Positions 1-64,000 of a stretch of 64,000 nt of DNA are shown here, piece after piece. Numbering within the stretch: the first letter of the stretch is position 1; every line of letters starts with the position of its first letter. Position numbers and translations under genes: made by a program. This DNA comes from Protula sp. h YS-2021 (lineage: Eukaryota; Annelida; Polychaeta; Sabellida; Serpulidae): the NCBI GenBank assembly GCA_949752745.1, contig OX457027.1, forward strand, positions 18,184,603-18,248,602. Reading direction: 5' to 3'. The notes beneath the pieces were generated by a model. That model made no database searches. It saw only the letters and a program-made list of their open reading frames with translations, and was not told the origin of the DNA.

Positions 1-1052
1 TTGCAAAATCGCGGAGTAATCTCGTTGAAACCATCCAGAAAGGCTGTTGGCAAACCGTCTGTCAAAGATTGTCTCATAACAATCACTAAAAAGTCTCCTC
101 GTTTGCGACTTCCAATTATCCATTGAAAGAGCATTGGCATGGTGAAATGTCCTTTTTCATAGAGGTAAGCCATCATATCATACACCTTAATACGTTCTTC
201 AAGGTACTTGAAGCCATGTAGCATGACCTTTGCACATTTGGAATCGCGATCCTCATCAACACACTTTGGCGGCGGTAGAGATAAAGTCTTAAAAAGTTCC
301 TCATGAAGACTTCGAATAAGTTGAACGAAACGTCGGGTCATGGCTTCGGAGAACTGCGGCTCTGACTCGGGAACATGCTCTATGTTTCCTTCTAGCATGT
401 AGATAAGCTGAATGACAGTGTTCACTTCTTCCGTTAGGTATATGTATGTGTGCTGATCGAAAAAGCCTTCTTCACATAAACACCATAAAATGTTGCAATC
501 AATCAGAGGAATCACTGCTTGAAAGTTTCGTTTCAACAGCGTGACGTCTTCCTCAGTAACAGGAATAGTTTTGCTCAATTCGAATTTAGATTTCAGCTGC
601 TTGTCATCGTCGTCGCTGTCGTCATCGTCGTTGTCGTCATTGTCGTCATCGTCGTTGTCGTCATTGTCGTCGTCACCGTCGTCATCGCTTGACATGACCA
701 CTTCTTCCTCCTCAAGATGCTCTAGATGAGCCTGTAACTTTGTACTAAGTGGCTTGGCGCTACCATTTACAAGCGCATTGGCAACCCAGAACGGATAGTC
801 AGATCCCTCGGGATCGGGCATTGCTTGCTGTACTGGCTGTACTTCTTCAGGCCTAGTTTGCTGTACTGTAGACACGTCTGACGGAGCCTCTAATGCTTCC
901 TCCAAGGTTTTTTCAGCTTCTGCTAGTGTACTTAGGAAGGCAGCAGTCTCCTCTGCAGTTAAAACTGCATCTGTAAAAGCCATTGTTTCATTGCTGAACA
1001 GGCTATCAATTTCCATGTTGCTAGCCGTTGCTGCTTTTCGAGACGTCTCCAT
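1..1052 (-). CDS. Acidic protein with CARD-like helical units, partial (Polinton 1)
   Basis: The leftward reading frame opens at the ATG complementary to 1050-1052 and runs to the window edge, lacking only the last few codons compared with its homologue at 17657-18721. It has the same plan: N-terminal low-complexity region, a run of Asp-rich codons (about 600-690) and a helical C-terminal half. Indels in the acidic tract are multiples of three. The terminal 60 bases differ from the other copy at three positions, so this gene is far closer between the two elements than the neighbouring zinc-finger gene. A TATA box (1096-1103, minus strand) lies 44 nt upstream of the start. Function is inferred only: see the full-length copy. 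Confidence 0.8.
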   Translation of the reverse strand, partial: METSRKAATASNMEIDSLFSNETMAFTDAVLTAEETAAFLSTLAEAEKTLEEALEAPSDVSTVQQTRPEEVQPVQQAMPDPEGSDYPFWVANALVNGSAKPLSTKLQAHLEHLEEEEVVMSSDDDGDDDNDDNDDDDNDDNDDDDSDDDDKQLKSKFELSKTIPVTEEDVTLLKRNFQAVIPLIDCNILWCLCEEGFFDQHTYIYLTEEVNTVIQLIYMLEGNIEHVPESEPQFSEAMTRRFVQLIRSLHEELFKTLSLPPPKCVDEDRDSKCAKVMLHGFKYLEERIKVYDMMAYLYEKGHFTMPMLFQWIIGSRKRGDFLVIVMRQSLTDGLPTAFLDGFNEITPRFC

Positions 1053-1345
1053 GATGGTTTGGCAATGCAATGGCCATAGTGGTGTCAACCCGACGTTTTT
1101 ATACTACTGAGCCGTGAGCCCAGCGGCTAAATAGTTGGTGAGCCAGGGGGGGGGGTCCTTGCTTCAGGTTGACTGACTAGGGGGGGGGGGGGTCCTTGCT
1201 TCAGGTCGACTGACCAGGTCGACTAGGGGGGGGGGGGTCCTTGCTTCAGGTTGACTGACCGGGGGGGGGGGGGTCCTATATAATAGCAGCCTCGCACTGT
1301 ATGCAGTCAGTCTGCCTTTGATCATTGAAGGAGTAACAGCTAAAA
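1053..1345. promoter_or_regulatory. Divergent promoter with G-tract repeats (Polinton 1)
   Basis: This intergenic region separates two genes transcribed away from each other. A minus-strand TATAAAAA (1096-1103) serves the leftward gene and TATATAA (1277-1283) the rightward gene. Between them are about four copies of a unit with 10-14 G residues followed by GTCCTTGCTTCAGG. The same architecture occurs at 17372-17656 and 32241-32530. G-quadruplex formation is possible but is an inference from the G runs. Confidence 0.7.
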
Positions 1346-2236
1346 ATGCAACACAAAGATGAATTTTTCTCGCCAGAGCTTAGGGCTCGCTACTTCTTGT
1401 CGCAGAAGGATGTAGATCTCTGGGAAGATATCTATATAGAATATCAAACATTTCTATTTCGACAGTGGAGGAATTTTCTCAGGAACAGACCTGAAGAACA
1501 GTTCAACCGATTTGGCAGGGCGGCGGAGGAACGATACAAGCGCCGGAGGGAGAGCTTGCTCGACAGGAGCCAGGACTCACCGCCCTGCCAGGAAGAAAGG
1601 CCAGCCAGAACCACAGCAGCGACAACCACGACGACGGCGACCCCTGCCAAGGCAACTCCTGCTGCAGCCACGACGTCGGCGCTGACGACTCCGCCGATAG
1701 CGATTCCAACGGCAGCTGATGTCACTGTCTTGAAGGTTCCGGCGGAAGAAGTTGTAGTCAAACGGCGAAATCTTCCTAGCGCCACAGTTACCAAGCCGGA
1801 GACAGTGACACCAGCTCCTGAGGAAGAGCTAGCAACCGCTGTCGCCAGTATAACGGACCTCACGCAGGTGGACTTCAGCCTCATGCAGTCGCCCTCCGAT
1901 AATGACTGCACCGTGGAACTGGTTGACGTGAAACAGGAGGATGGCTCTTCCAAAAAGTCAACCCTCCAGGATATCGTAGAGTTTTTGGATACGGCGGATA
2001 ATGTGCAGTTTTGCAGCTTCTGCCATTTTGGATTACCGGCAGGAAGCTCTCTACGAGTCCACGAACAGACATGCCCAGATGCGTTAAAGCCGGAGTACCA
2101 TTATTATAACGTTCTGGGTAGAGGTTTCAGGACACACAGGGCCGCGGTAGCAGCGCATAGGAGGAGGGCTGGCTGTAGGGAGGATGACGGCAGCGGCAGA
2201 GGCGGAGACGGCGACGACGCCAAGGCGAAATGGTAG
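1346..2236 (+). CDS. C2HC zinc-finger arm protein (Polinton 1)
   Basis: The 296-residue product begins at an ATG 63 nt downstream of TATATAA. The N-terminal 65 residues form a conserved charged/aromatic module (starting MQHKDEFFS). The middle is Ala/Thr/Pro-rich and poorly conserved. The C-terminal part has a CxxC-x12-H-x4-C zinc finger (about residues 223-244) followed by a degenerate His/Arg-rich stretch. I do not recognise the family outside these elements. Its homologue is at 16307-17371, where the N-terminal module is duplicated. The middle also opens frames on the opposite strand, which I take as shadows of the GC-rich composition. A DNA- or RNA-binding role is inferred from the zinc finger and basic tail. 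Confidence 0.75.
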   Translation: MQHKDEFFSPELRARYFLSQKDVDLWEDIYIEYQTFLFRQWRNFLRNRPEEQFNRFGRAAEERYKRRRESLLDRSQDSPPCQEERPARTTAATTTTTATPAKATPAAATTSALTTPPIAIPTAADVTVLKVPAEEVVVKRRNLPSATVTKPETVTPAPEEELATAVASITDLTQVDFSLMQSPSDNDCTVELVDVKQEDGSSKKSTLQDIVEFLDTADNVQFCSFCHFGLPAGSSLRVHEQTCPDALKPEYHYYNVLGRGFRTHRAAVAAHRRRAGCREDDGSGRGGDGDDAKAKW

Positions 2237-2300
2237 GGGAAGCGGCGGCAGGGGAAGCGACAGGAAGTGGACCGGCGGAGAAAGCAGAAAATACCTCCAC

Positions 2301-2318
2301 GGCCGCTTTTTAGCGGCC
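2301..2318 (+). terminator. Histone-like 3' stem-loop of the zinc-finger gene (Polinton 1)
   Basis: GGCCGCTTTTTAGCGGCC is a perfect inverted repeat with a T-rich loop, 64 nt after the stop codon. It is followed by ACCC and, 12 nt downstream, GAAATGAGCGCG (2331-2342). The layout matches the stem-loop, ACCCA and purine-rich downstream element of replication-dependent histone mRNAs. The same arrangement follows the homologous gene in Polinton 2 and the two right-arm genes there. No AATAAA follows the gene. Confidence 0.6.
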
Positions 2319-2429
2319 ACCCTTTATTACGAAATGAGCGCGAATCGTGTCATGTTGTTAGTATGTATGTGTATGCATGAGAGTGTGGGAAATGCTAAAA
2401 AAAAAAGGGGTCTATAAATCATTGATTTA

Positions 2430-3415
2430 TACCCCCATCTGTCCGTCTGACCGTCTGAAAAAGCTAAACAAATTGCTGCCTAGGTTAAAAATACCCTGGC
2501 ATGAGAAATGAAACGCTAAATCTGTCCGTCTGCCCGTCTGAAATAGCAAAACAAATTGCTGTCTGGGTTAAAAATACTCAGGCTTGAGAAATGAAACGCT
2601 AAATCTGTCCGTCTGACCGTCTGATGTGTTATGTGTGTGTGGAGAGAGAGATTAAAAAAATAAAAAAAGATTGCCTGTCTGACCGTCTGAAAAAGCTAAA
2701 CAAATTGCTGCCTGGGTTAAAAATACACAGGCTTGAGAAATAAACGCTAAATCTGTCCGTCTGACCGTCTGATGTGTTATGTGTGTGTGGAGAGAGAGAG
2801 AGATTAAAAAAATAAAAAAAAGATTGCCTGTCTGACCGTCTGAAATAGCTAAACAAATTGCTGCCTGGGTTAAAAATACACAGGCTTGAGAAATAAACGC
2901 TAAATCTGTCCGTCTGACCGTCTGATGTGTTATGTGTGTGGAGAGAGAGATTAAAAAAATAAAAAAAAAGATTGCCTGTCTGACCGTCTGAAAAAGCTAA
3001 ACAAATTGCTGCCTGGGTTAAAAATACACAGGCTTGAGAAATAAACGCTAAATCTGTCCGTCTGACCGTCTGATGTGTTATGTGTGTGAGAAGAGTGAGA
3101 TTAAAAAAATAAAAAAATGATTGCCTGTCTGACCGTCTGAAAAAGCTAAACAAATTGCTGCCTGGGTTAAAAATACACAGGCTTGAGAAATAAACGCTTA
3201 ATCTGTCCGTCTGACCGTCTGGTGTGTTATGTGTGTGTGGAGAGAGAGATTTAAAAATAAAAAAAAATTATTGCCTGTCTGACCGTCTGAAAAAGCTAAA
3301 CAAATTGCTGCCTGGGTTAAAAATACACAGGCATGAGAAATAAACGCTAAATCTGTCCGTCTGACCGTCTGATGTGGTGCTATGTGTGTTTTGAGAGAGA
3401 GAGAGATACAAAAAT
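2430..3415 (+). repeat. Tandem array of about 150-bp units, each with a hairpin and GAAATRAACGC
   Basis: About six to seven units follow one another. Each has CCGTCTG motifs, a hairpin of the form CTGGGTTAAAAATAC(A/C)C(A/T)GG, then GAGAAATGAAACGC or GAGAAATAAACGC, then a GAGAGAGA/A-rich spacer. The same unit occurs in fewer copies at 15785-16130 in Polinton 2, in the same orientation relative to the zinc-finger gene. Open frames through the array (for example 2629-3153 on the minus strand) are repeat artefacts. Confidence 0.85.
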
Positions 3416-5009
3416 TTAAAAAAAAAGACCGTCCTTTTATCCGGATGTCCTTTTATCCGGGTGCCCTTTTATCCGGATGCCCTTTTATCCGGTTGCCGTA
3501 GGTGTTAGAAGAGTGAGAAAGCTTTAAAGAAAGGATTGTTGCTTGTATATGCGTGGGAGAGAGAGGGCTGTCACAGTTAAAAGTGGTGTCTCTTTAGCGT
3601 GAGAAAGCCAGAAAAAGACTGTTTAGAGTGTGGGAAAGCCGAAAAAAAAGTTGCTGTTGCCTTTATATGCGTGGGAGAGAGAGAGAGAGTTCTCACGGTT
3701 GAAAATAGGGTCTCTTATTTAGGTCACTTCTAATTGCTGCTACGGCAATCGATTAGTGAAGGTGTGGAGTGAGAAAGCCAAAAAAAGACTGTTTCTTTGC
3801 CCCTCAGACGCCGTGGTGTGATAGAGAGTGAGAGAGACAAAAATTTAAAAAAAAACATGACTGTCTGGGTGTCCGTGTCTCTGGGTGTCCGTGTCTGGGT
3901 GTCCGTGTGTCTGGGTGTCCGTTTGTTCGGTTGCCGTAGGTGTTAGAAGAGTGAGAAAGCTTTAAAGAAAGGATTGTTGCTTGTATATGGCCACAATGCA
4001 TGGAGACCTCTCTGTGGTTAAAACACAGCATCCCTTAAGGAAAAGAGTGCTCATTTCTTTTAATTGCTTCTACGACAATCCATTAGTGAAGGTATGTGGG
4101 TTTAGAGAGTGAGAAAGCTGAAAAAAGACTGTTTCTTTGCCCCTCAGACGCCGTGGTGTGATGGAGAGAGAGAGAGACAAAAATTTTAAAAAAAACATGA
4201 CTGTCTGGGTGTCCGTGTGTCTGGGTGTCCGTGTCTAGGTGTCCGTGTGTCTGGGTGTCCGTTGGTTTGGTAGTCATAGGTGTTAGAAGAGTGAGAAAGC
4301 TTTAAAGAAAGGATTGGTGCTTGTATATGGCCGCAATGCATGGAGACCTCTCTGTGGTTAAAACACAGCATCTCTTAAGGAAAAGAGTGCTCATTTCTTT
4401 TAATTGCTTCTACGACAATCCATTAGTGATGGTATGTGGGTTTAAAGAGTGAGAAAGCCAGAAAAAGACTGCTTGTTTGCCTCCAGCTACCGTGTGGAGA
4501 GAGAGGCAAAAAACAAAGACAAAAAAAAAGACTGTCCGTTTGTCCGACTATCCGTTTGTCCGGATAGACCGTTTGTCCGGGTGTCCGTTTGTCCGACTGA
4601 CCCATTGCCAGTCTGGTCTGGCGTGTGTTTCGAGAGAGAAAGCTGAAAAAAAAGAGTGGCCATTGCTTGTATACATAGAGTGGCCTGCGGTGCGGCTGAC
4701 AACGGCAGGTCTGAAAGTTGACTGGTGGTGGTGGTGGTGGTAATGGGGGGGGGGGAGTGCTCGAGTGCTCGGGTGCTCGGGTGCTCGAGTGCTTGGGTGC
4801 CATTTTGTTCGGGCGCCACTTTGTTCGGGCGCCAAAAAAAAAAGAAAAAAAAAGGGGTGATTTTTTTACCCCTTTTTTATACCCCCTTTTTGACTTTAAG
4901 GGGGCTTTATAGGTGAGCTCTAACCATGTAGCTATGAGTTCTCTATTTATAAAATGGAGAACTTGTACGTTTGGGGAGGTGTCTCATCTGTCCGTCTGCC
5001 GTTGGATAG
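3416..5009. repeat. Repetitive, apparently non-coding arm of Polinton 1
   Basis: The stretch holds short repeats of CCTTTTATCCGG (3430-3500), two to three copies of an about 350-bp unit (roughly 3500-4480) containing GGGTGTCCGTGTCT repeats, a GTCCGTTTGTCCG array (4535-4610) and a GTGCTCGGGT array (4755-4800). Each block has a counterpart in reverse complement at 13659-15785 in Polinton 2. No gene is recognisable; the open frames on both strands are low-complexity. Confidence 0.75.
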
Positions 5010-5457
5010 TTGTTTGAATGGTCGTTTGAATGGCCGCCCGTTTGAATGCCGTTTGAATGGCCGCCCGTTTGAATGGCCGCCCACTCTCCATATTACGTCA
5101 TTATGACGTTCATATGACCTCCATATGACTTCCATATGATCTCCATATGATCTCCATATGATCTCCATATCACGTCAATAACACGTCCATATGACGTCCA
5201 TATGACGTCAATATGACGTCACTGTTTTCGGAACCCCATGGGGCTCCGAAAACACCTCATGACGTCATTATGACGTTCATATGGCAACCATATGATAACC
5301 ATATGACAACCATATGACAACCATATGTCAACCATATGACGTCAATATGACGTCAATATGACGTCACTGTTTTCGGAACCCCATGGGGCTCCGAAAACAC
5401 CTCCTGACGTCATTATAACGTCACTTCCTGTTTTCGGAACCCCACTTCTCCCCTACT
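5010..5457. repeat. Terminal inverted repeat of Polinton 1 (one copy in window)
   Basis: The sequence mirrors the 479-bp repeat of Polinton 2 but is clearly diverged from it. It contains GTTTGAATGGCCGCCC repeats, then 12-bp-spaced CATATG and TGACGTCA palindromes, two hairpins of the form GTTTTCGG...CCATGG...CCGAAAAC, and the terminal CCCCTACT. The inner boundary is set by the change to arm repeats and is approximate. Confidence 0.75.
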
Positions 5458-5463
5458 TTCAGA
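5458..5463. other. Predicted target-site duplication flank of Polinton 1
   Basis: TTCAGA immediately follows the element end. By analogy with the 6-bp duplication of Polinton 2, the same six bases should precede the other end of Polinton 1 outside the window. Confidence 0.4.

Positions 5464-64000
<58,537 letters not shown>

Larger units (their letters stand above)
1..5457 (-). mobile_element. Polinton 1 (Maverick), terminal arm only, cut by the left window edge
   Basis: This is the left-type arm of a Maverick/Polinton in reverse orientation, recognised by comparison with the complete copy at 13180-33711. Reading leftward from 5457 it has the same order: terminal repeat of ATATG and GACGTC palindromes, tandem-repeat arm, C2HC zinc-finger gene, G-tract divergent promoter, acidic CARD-like gene. 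The outer end reads CCCCTACT, matching the AGTAGGGG terminus of the other copy in reverse complement. The rest of the element, including any capsid and polymerase genes, lies outside the window, so intactness cannot be judged. If it carries a target duplication, the expected partner of 5458-5463 (TTCAGA) should abut its other end off-window. Confidence 0.88.

Noticed and set aside
1444..1953. Minus-strand 169-codon frame opposite the zinc-finger gene
   Set aside because: Ala/Val/Ser low-complexity shadow of a GC-rich coding region. The homologous shadow in Polinton 2 does not keep the sequence.

Overview
The window reads as genomic DNA of a marine invertebrate, most likely a lophotrochozoan such as a mollusc. 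The basis is an intron-rich macroglobulin gene, dense micro- and minisatellites, and dispersed repeats carrying CTGTCCGTCCG tracts; the phylum is a guess. Two Maverick/Polinton elements (endogenous, virus-like DNA transposons) sit in and beside a host complement-like gene.

Layout. 1-5457 is the terminal arm of Polinton 1, which continues off the left edge and lies in inverted orientation relative to Polinton 2. 5458-13173 is host DNA containing a signal-peptide exon (8283-8419) and a candidate non-autonomous transposon with a tRNA-Pro-like segment (9435-10875). 13180-33711 is Polinton 2, a complete element of 20,532 bp. It has 479-bp terminal inverted repeats that look identical, 5'-AG...CT-3' termini and a perfect 6-bp target duplication, CATATA. 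33718-64000 is host DNA again, with 28 further exons of the same gene.

Polinton 2 carries an apparently intact core: retroviral-type integrase with chromodomain, A32/FtsK-type packaging ATPase, penton-like minor capsid protein, a pVI/pX-like basic protein, double-jelly-roll major capsid protein, adenain-type protease and protein-primed DNA polymerase B. The core genes form a rightward block (18776-26056) meeting a leftward block (31723-26190) at back-to-back poly(A) signals. Outside them, each end has a divergent pair of accessory genes. On the left are a C2HC zinc-finger protein and an acidic protein with two CARD/death-fold-like helical units. On the right are a Cys/His-rich protein and a C3HC4 RING protein. 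Each pair is split by a TATA-bearing promoter filled with G-tract repeats. The two zinc-finger genes (one per element), the Cys/His-rich gene and the RING gene have no AATAAA. Instead each ends in a histone-mRNA-like stem-loop followed 12-13 nt later by GAAATRA...CGC, which is the most unexpected signal in the window. A second unusual feature is a set of proteins with the PC4/p15 single-stranded-DNA-binding pattern: one clear PC4 homologue and four divergent two-unit relatives.

The host gene is an alpha-2-macroglobulin/complement-family gene. I could follow 29 exons with consistent reading phase from 8283 to the right edge (1197 codons, still open). An LDL-receptor class A domain in the middle, together with loss of the thioester cysteine, points to a macroglobulin-complement-related (Mcr/TEP6-like) protein. 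If exon 1 is right, Polinton 2 lies wholly inside intron 1 of this gene and Polinton 1 ends 2.8 kb upstream of its start codon.
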